Source: CAYSFW01 sp050329935 (GTDB taxonomy: Bacteria > Pseudomonadota > Gammaproteobacteria > UWMA-0217). From it: DNA of 14,862 nt. The DNA lies in NCBI GenBank assembly GCA_050329935.1, contig JBHJOI010000071.1, positions 1 to 14,862 of the forward strand. The letters are read 5' to 3'. Shown piece by piece: positions 1 through 6,831 of the stretch; position 1 is the first letter of the stretch; each line of letters opens with the position of its first letter. Under the pieces are notes generated by a model that had not been told where the DNA came from, made no database searches, and saw nothing but the letters and a program-made list of their open reading frames with translations. A program made the position numbers and the translations under genes.

Positions 1-20
1 GGCGTCGGCATGCCGACGCC
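1..20. repeat. Perfect 20-bp palindrome at the window edge
   Basis: The first ten bases (ggcgtcggca) are followed directly by their exact reverse complement, so the dyad has no loop. No T-run follows on the + strand, and the other side is outside the window. It could be part of a terminator stem for a gene to the left, or an operator-like site. Seen directly; function unknown. Confidence 0.6.
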
Positions 21-131
21 ACGGCGACAAAGGGCACGATCTCGGAGAGGTTCCGCGATACACGGGGTCGCGAGTCGGTTCGGCGCGTCGCCGGCGCCAG
101 GGCCAACTTCGGCAACCGACCACTCAGAAGG

Positions 132-157
132 TTCACGCGCGTTGATTGGCGCGTGAA
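132..157. promoter_or_regulatory. Inverted repeat upstream of the FmdE-domain gene
   Basis: A perfect 9-bp dyad (ttcacgcgc / gcgcgtgaa) surrounds an 8-base spacer. It ends about 113 bases before the start codon of the gene at 271. No T-run follows on either side, so it looks more like an operator or an RNA hairpin in a leader than an intrinsic terminator. No convincing -35/-10 pair was found in 158-270. The rest of 21-270 shows no gene on either strand. The dyad is seen directly; a regulatory role is inference. Confidence 0.4.
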
Positions 158-270
158 TCACTTGAAATTAAGCGCGATGATTTCACGTTCCGAATAATCG
201 ACGCGCCCGAGGCGAACCGATCGTGAACTGATCCATCCCTGAAACAAGCCGTTCAGATCGAGGTACACTG

Positions 271-876
271 ATGATATCTCCTGATTTTTTTGCCGAGGTG
301 CCGGCGCTGTTGCTGCGTGATCCGCTGGCGGGGGCACTTGGCGCCGCGGCGGACGGTCTGATTGAGTACCAATACGCGGACGCGGTTCGGCTCGCGGGTC
401 ACTCTTGCCCCACCGTCGCCGGCGCCTGGTTGATGACTCGTCGGGCGCTAGCTGCCTTGTACCCACGCGAGGTGCCGGAACGCGGTGGTATGCGGATCGA
501 ATTGCGGGACGGCGAGGGGATCGGCGTGACGGGCGTGGTCGGCAATGTCATCGCACTGATCACCGGCGCCGCGGGTGAGGGCGGCTTTCCAGGCTTGAAC
601 GGGCGTTTTTCTCGGCGTGGCTTGTTGCGCCATGGTGTGACGATGAGCGGCGAAGTCCGGTTTTCCCGTCTGGACAACGGCGCTTCGCTCGAACTCACTT
701 ACCATCCGGAAACCGTTCCGCCGGATCCGGGGTTGCCGCCGCTGATGCACAAGGTGTTGGCCGGCGACGCGACGGTCGATGAGCGGAAGCAATTTGGTCG
801 GCTCTGGCAGGCGCGGGTCAGACGGATCCTGATCGAGCATGCCGACGACCCGGCGTTGGTTCGAGTGCTACCGTGA
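271..876 (+). CDS. FmdE-domain protein (formylmethanofuran dehydrogenase subunit E-like)
   Basis: The 201-residue product starts at an ATG preceded by GAGGT six bases upstream. Residues 43-47 read GHSCP and are followed by an amphipathic helix (VAGAWLMTRRALAALYP). This matches the Gly-His-x-Cys signature at the start of the FmdE/PF02663 fold, whose His and Cys lie in a likely metal-binding pocket. The length fits a stand-alone FmdE core without the C-terminal zinc-finger seen in methanogen versions. No signal peptide or membrane segment is visible. The gene stands alone, convergent to the chemotaxis operon, and no formylmethanofuran dehydrogenase subunits are nearby. A true C1-pathway role is therefore not supported, and the substrate is unknown. 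Family assignment is moderately sure, function unsure. Confidence 0.7.
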   Translation: MISPDFFAEVPALLLRDPLAGALGAAADGLIEYQYADAVRLAGHSCPTVAGAWLMTRRALAALYPREVPERGGMRIELRDGEGIGVTGVVGNVIALITGAAGEGGFPGLNGRFSRRGLLRHGVTMSGEVRFSRLDNGASLELTYHPETVPPDPGLPPLMHKVLAGDATVDERKQFGRLWQARVRRILIEHADDPALVRVLP

Positions 877-881
877 GCATG

Positions 882-1016
882 TCACGCGGCGGCTGAGGCT
901 TCATCCCGCGTCGTCGGGGGCGGTTCCCCGGGGAGCTTGGCCGCACCTCGGTCGTCGAACGCGTGGCGGTGGTCGGTTTCCTCGATCAACCGCACGCCGG
1001 GCTTCGCGGCGCTCAC
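882..1016 (-). CDS. Possible small ORF after cheB (44 residues, unrecognised)
   Basis: A GTG-started frame begins 7 bases after the cheB stop and ends in TGA five bases from the convergent FmdE-domain gene. The codons show a strong G/C third-position bias like the neighbouring real genes. An AGG lies six bases before the GTG. The product is hydrophilic and charged (starts MSAAKPGVRLIEETD, ends TTRDEASAAA), with no membrane segment or recognised motif. It could be the last small gene of the che operon, a remnant of a longer gene, or chance in GC-rich DNA. Support is only codon pattern and position. Confidence 0.25.
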   Translation of the reverse strand: MSAAKPGVRLIEETDHRHAFDDRGAAKLPGEPPPTTRDEASAAA

Positions 1017-1023
1017 GAACCGC

Positions 1024-2109
1024 CTACATCGCGTTTTTCCAACCCAGACCGCGTCCGATCTGTTTGATGGCTTCGGCGATGCCATCGAGCGAGAGCACCT
1101 CGCGTGCCGCGCCGAGTTTAATGGCTTCTTTCGGCATGCCAAACACGACACAGGTCTTTTCGTCTTGCGCGAGGGTTCGCGCACCGGCGTCGAGCATTTC
1201 CTTCAAACCGCGCGCGCCGTCATCGCCCATGCCCGTCATGATCACACCGAGCGCATTCTTGCCCGCGGTTTGCGCGACCGATCGAAACAACACGTCAACC
1301 GATGGGCAATGCCGGTTAACCGGAGGTCCGGCGAGCACTTCGACCTGATACTGCGCGCCACTGCGGCGCAGCAGCATGTGTCTACCGCCTGGGGCGATCA
1401 AGGCGCGTCCTGGCAAGACGCGATCACCGTTGACGGCCTCCTTGACCTCGATTTGACACAAGGTATCCAACCGTTGCGCGAACGCGGCGGTGAACTTCTC
1501 CGGCATGTGTTGTACGACCACGATTCCGGGGCTGATGCGGGGCAGTCGCGTCAACACCTGTTCAAGCGCTTGCGTGCCGCCCGTTGAGGTGCCGAGTGCG
1601 ACGACCTGTTCCGTGGTCGTATGGAGCGCCTGCGGGTTTGCGCTCAGGACAGCGTCGGTCGGGAGCTTGGCGGCCGGCGGGTTGGACGTGCCAACGACGT
1701 TCCGAAGATTGGCGCGGGCAGCGGCCTTGACCTCGCGCACCAGTTCGTTCGATGCGCCATTGAGATAATCCTTGATGCCGGAGGCCGGTTTCGCGACGAC
1801 ACTGACCGCGCCCGCGGCTAACGCCTGCATCGTCGTCTGCGCCCCCTTGGTGGTCAGGGACGAGCAGATCACCACCGGTGTCGGCCGTTCGGCCATCAGC
1901 TTTTTGAGGAACGTGATGCCGTCCATGCGCGGCATTTCGATATCGAGCACGACCACATCCGGCCATTCGCGGTTCATGCGCGTCAGGGCGAACAATGGAT
2001 CGGCGGCGGCGCCGATGACTTGAATCTCGCGGTCCTGATCGAGTACTTGCTGCAATACTTGCCGGACGACAGCCGAGTCGTCCACCACCATGACCTTGAT
2101 TTTACTCAT
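1024..2109 (-). CDS. cheB: CheB, chemotaxis protein-glutamate methylesterase/glutaminase
   Basis: CheB is a cytoplasmic enzyme of 361 residues that removes methyl groups from chemoreceptor glutamates and deamidates glutamines, countering CheR. Residues 1-125 form a receiver domain with the acidic pair D10-D11, phosphoacceptor D56 (VVLDIEMP) and K107. A linker of about 40 residues follows, then the methylesterase domain. All catalytic-triad residues are present: S175 (GTSTGGT), H201 (QHMPE) and D297 (TGMGDDG), with the same mutual spacing as in E. coli CheB. AAGGA lies at good distance before the ATG. The gene is 72 bases after cheD and is the last certain gene of the operon. CheA is the expected phosphodonor. 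The length is normal and nothing is broken. Confidence 0.97.
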   Translation of the reverse strand: MSKIKVMVVDDSAVVRQVLQQVLDQDREIQVIGAAADPLFALTRMNREWPDVVVLDIEMPRMDGITFLKKLMAERPTPVVICSSLTTKGAQTTMQALAAGAVSVVAKPASGIKDYLNGASNELVREVKAAARANLRNVVGTSNPPAAKLPTDAVLSANPQALHTTTEQVVALGTSTGGTQALEQVLTRLPRISPGIVVVQHMPEKFTAAFAQRLDTLCQIEVKEAVNGDRVLPGRALIAPGGRHMLLRRSGAQYQVEVLAGPPVNRHCPSVDVLFRSVAQTAGKNALGVIMTGMGDDGARGLKEMLDAGARTLAQDEKTCVVFGMPKEAIKLGAAREVLSLDGIAEAIKQIGRGLGWKNAM

Positions 2110-2181
2110 GTATAGGTCCTTTTGAGTTGTAACGGGCAGTCCGTTGCGACGGGCGCGGAGGTCCCGCGCTGCCCACCCGAT

Positions 2182-3102
2182 TTATCCGCCCTTTTTCAGC
2201 CAGACGTCGCCACTCCAGATGTCGAAGATCACATTGCGATGCCCGACGCCGCCCAGGCACTCGCCTTCCATCTGAAACCCGTAGTGTGCGATGAGGCGGC
2301 GGGCGGCTTCGATATTGCGTTCGCTCACGCGCATCTCGCTGGCATTGAACATCGAGCCGCCGCCGAAGACCTTGGCGGTGTAGTCGCGCGGGTGCGTTCC
2401 GGCGGACTCGATCGCGCCCACGAGCAACGCGAGCGCCTCGTCCGCGTAGCGACCGTCCAGCTCGCTGCCCGCCGGCTTGCCACCCCGGTCCGGCAACATG
2501 TAATGGCACATCCCGCCGAGTCGACGGCCCGGGTGCCACAGCGTAAAGGATACGCAGGAGCCCAAAAGGGTTTTGATTCGCGTGTCCTCGTCGCCGAAGT
2601 ACCATTCGCCGGGATTGAGGTAGATTTCGATAATTTCGTCCGGACTCTTGCCCGCGCGCGCCACCGTCGGCGCCGTCTTTTGCAGCCAGGCCTCGCCATT
2701 CCAGAAATCGAACACGAGATTGCCGCTGGCGGTATGGGCCACTTTTACCTGAATGTCGTGCAGAGCCAGCAAGCCGCGCAGGTACGTGAGTGTGTCCGCG
2801 CTGCCGACATTATTGTGCACGAACAGCTTGGCGACGAATTCGCGGGGGCGGGTCGCGGCACGCGCGATCTCCAGTAGTGCGAGCGCGAGCGCCTCATCGG
2901 CATAGGACGGGTCGACACGGGCGGACGACGTCTGACGGCTCGGCTGGCGGAAATGGTAGACCCCGCCGATCAAGCGCCGGGGGTGCCACAACAGCAGCAC
3001 ACCGCCTTCTCCCAGTAGCGTGCGCACTCTCGTCTCCGCGTCGCCGAAGTGAAACTCGCCGGCCGTCAGATAGATCTCCAGGGGTTGCTCGGGCGCGTTC
3101 AT
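2182..3102 (-). CDS. cheD: Double-domain CheD, receptor glutamine deamidase with degenerate N-terminal copy
   Basis: CheD normally has about 160-200 residues and deamidates glutamines of chemoreceptors. Here 306 residues hold two CheD domains in tandem (about 8-145 and 158-306), each opening with a similar IEIYL..GE..FGD.#TR..TLLG block and closing with FD.W.G..WL. The C-terminal copy is intact: C183 in GSCV and H200 in GGMCHYMLP, 17 residues apart as in Thermotoga CheD, plus the conserved GGGSMF loop. In the N-terminal copy GSC is replaced by GEG, so the Cys position is G33. H50 is kept, and the GGxMF region is lost. The first domain is therefore probably non-catalytic, perhaps a binding module. 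The ATG overlaps the cheR stop (ATGA), implying translational coupling. Family is certain; the role of the N-copy is inference. Confidence 0.94.
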   Translation of the reverse strand: MNAPEQPLEIYLTAGEFHFGDAETRVRTLLGEGGVLLLWHPRRLIGGVYHFRQPSRQTSSARVDPSYADEALALALLEIARAATRPREFVAKLFVHNNVGSADTLTYLRGLLALHDIQVKVAHTASGNLVFDFWNGEAWLQKTAPTVARAGKSPDEIIEIYLNPGEWYFGDEDTRIKTLLGSCVSFTLWHPGRRLGGMCHYMLPDRGGKPAGSELDGRYADEALALLVGAIESAGTHPRDYTAKVFGGGSMFNASEMRVSERNIEAARRLIAHYGFQMEGECLGGVGHRNVIFDIWSGDVWLKKGG

Positions 3103-3917
3103 GGCTTTCGGTAGATGGCGGGTCGCACCTGGATCAGTCGCTCGGTCAGGCCGGTTAGGCTTTCGGAGTGGCCGATGAATAGCCAACCGCCGGGACGCAG
3201 ATGGGTCGCGAGCCGCTCGATGAGGCTTCGTTTGGTTTCCGGCTGGAAATAGATCATCACGTTGCGTAGTAGTATCAAATCGAAAATGCCGACATCGGGC
3301 AATGACGCGTTGAGATTGGCATGCAGAAAGCGCACCCGTTGACGCAACGGCTTCGCGATCAATAATTGGCCCTCCTCCGGTCCGATGCCTTTGAGACAAT
3401 GGCGGTGCAACGCGTCGCGCGGGATATGGTGGGCGCGATCCAGCGGGTAACGGCCAGCGCGCGCCTTTTCCAGGACTCGGCTCGAGATATCGGTGCCAAT
3501 CACCTCCCAGGCAGCGTCTCCCAACGCATCGGCCAGCGTCATCGCGACGCTGTAGGGCTCCTCTCCGGACGAGCATGCGGCACTCCAGGCTCGGAACATC
3601 TGACCGCGGACGCGTCCGGGCAGGATCGTATCGCGGAGAAATTCGAAGTGCTGGGGCTCGCGATAAAAATAGGTCTCGTTGGTCGTGAGCAGATCCAGCG
3701 CGATTTGCGCCTCGGCGCGGTCGGTTGCAAGTAGACGCAGATAATCGTCGTAGCGGGTGAAGGCATGCGCGCGCAGGCGCTTGCCCAGTCGTCCGCTCAC
3801 CAGCGCGTGCTTCGTGTCGGCCAGATGAATTCCGGCAGCATCGAAAACGAAACGCTTGATCACGTTGAAGTGCGCGGGATCGAGTCGCGCGCCGACCAAG
3901 TCCGTGGTGACTTTCAT
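3099..3917 (-). CDS. cheR: CheR, chemotaxis protein-glutamate methyltransferase
   Basis: CheR transfers methyl groups from S-adenosylmethionine to receptor glutamates. The 272-residue product has the N-terminal helical domain (about 1-75) and the signature TTNETYFYREPQHF at 78-91. The SAM-binding motif SAACSSGEEPYS lies at 112-123, TDIS at 142-145, RNVMIYF at 218-224 and GHSES at 249-253. The beta-subdomain region that binds receptor tail peptides in tether-dependent CheR proteins lies between TDIS and RNVMIYF. The start at 3917 gives the usual N-terminus. No clear Shine-Dalgarno precedes it, and the DNA upstream is a dead cheW, so coupling to that lost gene may once have helped its translation. 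It overlaps cheD by four bases. Confidence 0.96.
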   Translation of the reverse strand: MKVTTDLVGARLDPAHFNVIKRFVFDAAGIHLADTKHALVSGRLGKRLRAHAFTRYDDYLRLLATDRAEAQIALDLLTTNETYFYREPQHFEFLRDTILPGRVRGQMFRAWSAACSSGEEPYSVAMTLADALGDAAWEVIGTDISSRVLEKARAGRYPLDRAHHIPRDALHRHCLKGIGPEEGQLLIAKPLRQRVRFLHANLNASLPDVGIFDLILLRNVMIYFQPETKRSLIERLATHLRPGGWLFIGHSESLTGLTERLIQVRPAIYRKP

Positions 3918-3996
3918 GGGTTTGGTGTGGCTTGGTTGTCTGAGTCCATTCGAACCGCTGTTGGGCAAACACGACGCATATCGTGGTTTTTCGGGG

Positions 3997-4471
3997 CGCT
4001 CGCGTAGTATCCGCGTCGAGGATGCACGGATGTCGTCCGGCTGCCTTTCGTGGATAGCTGATGACCCCGAACGTCGGGCGCGGGGCGGAACGTCCAGTCC
4101 GTCTGGGGCTCCAAGATCCAGGCGCGGGTGATTGTATTCACTCGATCGACGCCCACGCCGAACGTCCGCGAATCCTCGCGATCGTTGACCTCGACGATCA
4201 GATCGCAGCTCCTCCACCGGGCATGCGTGGTCCGTGGTCTCAACCCGGCCGTGATGGCGTATTCCGGCCTACTGCGACTACTCGGCCAAGGGTGGGCACA
4301 TCCAATTCCGGATGTGGCGGGTTGCCGGACCGCGTACCCGTGCCCGACCCACTTCTGACCCGCGGAAACCCAGCGTGAACCGGTTTCGCGGCGGGCTGCC
4401 GCGAGTGGGCGTCGGACCGATTCGTTACGTATGTCGGCCGCTGGCCCATTCGACGCCAATTGTTCCGTCAT
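3997..4471 (-). pseudogene. cheW: Decayed cheW between the chemoreceptor gene and cheR
   Basis: The 565 bases between the receptor stop and cheR hold no intact gene but keep CheW-like pieces in three frames, in the right order. A good AAGGAAGG ribosome site and an ATG at 4471 sit 11 bases after the receptor stop. The pieces are FTLG (from 4379), ATRHIRNWM (near 4316), TLGRVVAV (from about 4293), RSCDLIVEVNDREDSRTFGV then VDRVNTITR (about 4213-4127), and FGVISYPRKAAGRHPCILDA (from about 4071). They match the intact CheW landmarks RTCIIIVEI, MGVVVDNVNSINR, PSFG and DRFLIILDV. At least four frame changes and an N-terminal deletion make a working product impossible. The last 79 bases before cheR show nothing. 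Very low-quality sequence is an alternative, but the neighbours read cleanly. Confidence 0.75.
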
Positions 4472-4482
4472 GGAGCCCTTCC

Positions 4483-6165
4483 TTAGAACTTGACGAAGTG
4501 GCGTTCGTCTGGCGCGCTGACTTCCGCCGCTGGTCTGGACTTGAACGGCAGCAGTTTTCCGCTTGGCGGGTAGTCTTGGTTGATCCCTGTTTTCGTGAAT
4601 CGCCTGTCGTGCGCCACGGGGTTGATGTCGTGACCCGCGACCTTGAAAAACGCCATGATCTGCTGCAGTTGTTGCGCCTGTCCGCTCATTTCCTCCGCTG
4701 TCGCGGCCAGTTGCTCACTAGCCGAGGCGTTGGTTTGCGTGACTTGGGTGATCTGGCCCATAGCGATGCCGACCTGGGTCACTCCGCTCGATTGCTCGGC
4801 GCTCGCGGCCGCGATCTCTTGTACCAGATTCGCTGTTTTCGAGATCGTGGGAACCATCTCTTCGAGCAGCTTGCCCGCTTGCTCGGCGCGCTCCACGCTA
4901 TTGGCCGCCAATACGCCGATCTCCTGGGCGGCGGTTTGGCTGCGCTCCGCGAGTTTGCCCACCTCCGCCGCGACGACCGCGAAACCCTTGCCGTGCTCAC
5001 CGGCACGCGCGGCCTCAATGGTCGCGTTGAGCGCCAGAAGGTTAGTCTTGTAGGCGATGTCATCTATGATCTTGATTTTATTCGCTATGTCTCGCATCGC
5101 CATCACCGTCTCACGCACCGCATCTCCACCCGCGTTTGCCGCTTGTGCCGATTTGTCCGCGATGCTGTCGGCGATTCGGGCGTTTTCGGCATTTTGGGCA
5201 ATGCTGGCACTCATTTGCTCAACCGATGCGGTCGTTTCCTCGACACTGGCGGCTTGCTCGCTAGCCGCTTGCGACAGCGATTGCGCGGTGGCGCTGACTT
5301 CCTCGCTGGCGGAGGAGAGATTGTCGGCTGCGTTGCGGACGTCCCCGATTATGTTGGTGAGTTTGTCCGTCATGTGCTTGATTGCGGTCAACACTTGTCC
5401 GGTTTCGTCTCGACTGGAGGCATTTACCGTGACGTCGAGGTCGCCATTGGCCAAGCGATTGGCGACTTCGCGGGCTTGGACCAACGGCCCGGATATCACA
5501 CGTGCGATATACAGTCCGAGCAGGACGGCGACCACGACTGCCGTGATCACCAGAGCGATTAAAAGCTGTCTGGCCTGGTCGTAGGCGGCTTTTGCGTCCA
5601 GGTAGACTTGCTCGCCGACAGTGCCCTGCAACATCGACAGCTTCTCGGCGATGGAGCGAGCCCGTTCATAGAGCGGCAGCAGAACGGTGGTGATATGGGC
5701 GTTCAGCTTCTCGGCCGTCGGTTCCTCGGCGAGTGCGAGTGCTGGCTGGATCCCCTTTTGCAAGTACGCGCCCCGGGATGCGGTGAATTGTTCGGCGAGT
5801 TCAGCTTCCTCGGGCGTCAGCCAGGTGGCCATAAAGGCCTCCCAGGTTTTTCCTATCCGATCCGCGTTCCTCTTGATGACATCGGTGTGCGCCGAGATGG
5901 AGTGATCGTGAAGCTTCGACTCTGGCAAGCGCGTATCGTGCATCGCCATTAGCTGAATCTGGAGCACGTTTTCGGCCATCAGCCGATTGATCGCGTCCAG
6001 TTGGGTCGCGGGGACGAGCCGATCCTTATAGATTGTCTCGACGTCCCGAAACGTTTGCGCGAGATAGTAGGTGCCCAACCCTCCGACCGCGCCGGTAATC
6101 GTGGCAATCACAAGAAAGGCGCCGATGAGTTTTACTCGTATCGGTAAATTACTGAACCATTGCAT
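4483..6165 (-). CDS. Transmembrane methyl-accepting chemotaxis protein
   Basis: This 560-residue inner-membrane chemoreceptor drives CheA through CheW. TM1 is at about 11-33. A periplasmic four-helix-bundle type sensor (about 34-200, resembling 4HB_MCP families) follows, then TM2 at about 201-219 and HAMP at about 220-273. The cytoplasmic signalling hairpin spans about 274-510, with its tip at 367-395 (DDIAYKTNLLALNATIEAA, ARAGEHGKGF). Q/E-rich methylation helices flank it. One oddity is AAEVGKLAERS where most relatives have EVR. After the coiled coil comes a flexible tail of about 50 residues ending in HFVKF, a possible CheR/CheB/CheD tether. AGGGAT precedes the ATG. The ligand cannot be read from the sequence. 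The gene is 98 bases after cheW and is followed by a dead cheW. Confidence 0.95.
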   Translation of the reverse strand: MQWFSNLPIRVKLIGAFLVIATITGAVGGLGTYYLAQTFRDVETIYKDRLVPATQLDAINRLMAENVLQIQLMAMHDTRLPESKLHDHSISAHTDVIKRNADRIGKTWEAFMATWLTPEEAELAEQFTASRGAYLQKGIQPALALAEEPTAEKLNAHITTVLLPLYERARSIAEKLSMLQGTVGEQVYLDAKAAYDQARQLLIALVITAVVVAVLLGLYIARVISGPLVQAREVANRLANGDLDVTVNASSRDETGQVLTAIKHMTDKLTNIIGDVRNAADNLSSASEEVSATAQSLSQAASEQAASVEETTASVEQMSASIAQNAENARIADSIADKSAQAANAGGDAVRETVMAMRDIANKIKIIDDIAYKTNLLALNATIEAARAGEHGKGFAVVAAEVGKLAERSQTAAQEIGVLAANSVERAEQAGKLLEEMVPTISKTANLVQEIAAASAEQSSGVTQVGIAMGQITQVTQTNASASEQLAATAEEMSGQAQQLQQIMAFFKVAGHDINPVAHDRRFTKTGINQDYPPSGKLLPFKSRPAAEVSAPDERHFVKF

Positions 6166-6263
6166 GATCGTATATCCCTAGCGTTAGTTGTCATTTGGTG
6201 AATCGAGAACGCTCAAGCGGTTGTCGCTAGGCGCGCTTTGCCGGTTGTGTATCCTGGCATTGC

Positions 6264-6821
6264 TCACCAAGATGCTGCCTTCCACGTCTCAACCCTGGGT
6301 GCCGGTGCGGTCGTCGCGACTTCCGCCAACGTGGAAATTTCCTCCATCGAAAGTACCTTGCCGACGTCCAGTATGATCAAAAAGCGATCATGGGCACGCC
6401 ACATCCCGTTGATGAAGTCGACCCTCATTTTCATGCCAAAGCTTGGTGGCGGCTCGATGTCATGCGTCGCGATCCTGTTGATCGAATTTACGTTGTCGAC
6501 GACGACGCCCATGTCCTGACTTTCTTCCAGGCCCTCGATCTCAACGATGATGATGCAGGTGCGTCGCGTCGGCGAAGACAAGACGCGTCCGAGCCGAGCG
6601 GAAAGATCGATCACCGGAACGACGCGACCGCGCAGATTGATCACGCCACGGATGAACTCCGGCATTGTTGGTACCGGAGTGACGCCGCCGTACTCGATGA
6701 TTTCCTTGACACCGGATAAAGGTATGGCGCACATCTCGTCGCCAAGGTTGAATGTGACGAATTGGTCGCCGTCTCCAGCGTATTCCGTCGCGCTCTTGAT
6801 CGCCGTTGCTTGTTTTTTCAT
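6264..6821 (-). CDS. cheW: CheW, receptor-kinase coupling protein
   Basis: This 185-residue cytoplasmic adaptor links chemoreceptors to CheA. It shows the CheW/SH3-like double barrel: QFVTFNLGDEMCAIPLSGVK near residue 20, the PTMPEFIRGVINLRGRVVPV block near 50-70, IIIVEI, VVVDNVNSINR, PPPSFG, and DRFLIILDVGKVLS near the end. About 25 residues follow the fold and end in WKAASW; similar short tails occur in other CheW proteins. The start at 6821 is preceded by AGGGTT and lies 10 bases after the stop of the receptor remnant. It is the only intact cheW in the window, since a second copy downstream is decayed. It would serve both the transmembrane and the soluble receptor, and pair with the P5 domain of CheA. 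Confidence 0.96.
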   Translation of the reverse strand: MKKQATAIKSATEYAGDGDQFVTFNLGDEMCAIPLSGVKEIIEYGGVTPVPTMPEFIRGVINLRGRVVPVIDLSARLGRVLSSPTRRTCIIIVEIEGLEESQDMGVVVDNVNSINRIATHDIEPPPSFGMKMRVDFINGMWRAHDRFLIILDVGKVLSMEEISTLAEVATTAPAPRVETWKAASW

Positions 6822-6831
6822 AACCCTACCC

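Noticed and set aside
2122..2877. A 251-codon + strand open frame opposite cheD
   Set aside because: It is the antisense shadow of a confident gene and has no recognisable domain.
3103..3972. A 290-codon in-frame extension upstream of cheD
   Set aside because: It is the shadow of cheR in another frame. The ATG at 3102 overlaps the cheR stop and gives the normal CheD N-terminus.
3918..4217. A 100-codon in-frame N-terminal extension of cheR
   Set aside because: The extra part has no CheR likeness, and the family start fits 3917. The DNA upstream is better explained as decayed cheW.
3918..4482. Sequencing error as the sole cause of the broken cheW
   Set aside because: At least four frame changes plus missing segments would be needed in 475 bases, while the flanking genes read cleanly. 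It is kept as a minor alternative only.
4312..5562. A 416-codon + strand open frame
   Set aside because: It lies opposite the receptor gene. Its Arg/Leu/Gly-rich translation is what antisense of a GC-rich coiled-coil gene gives, with no family motif.
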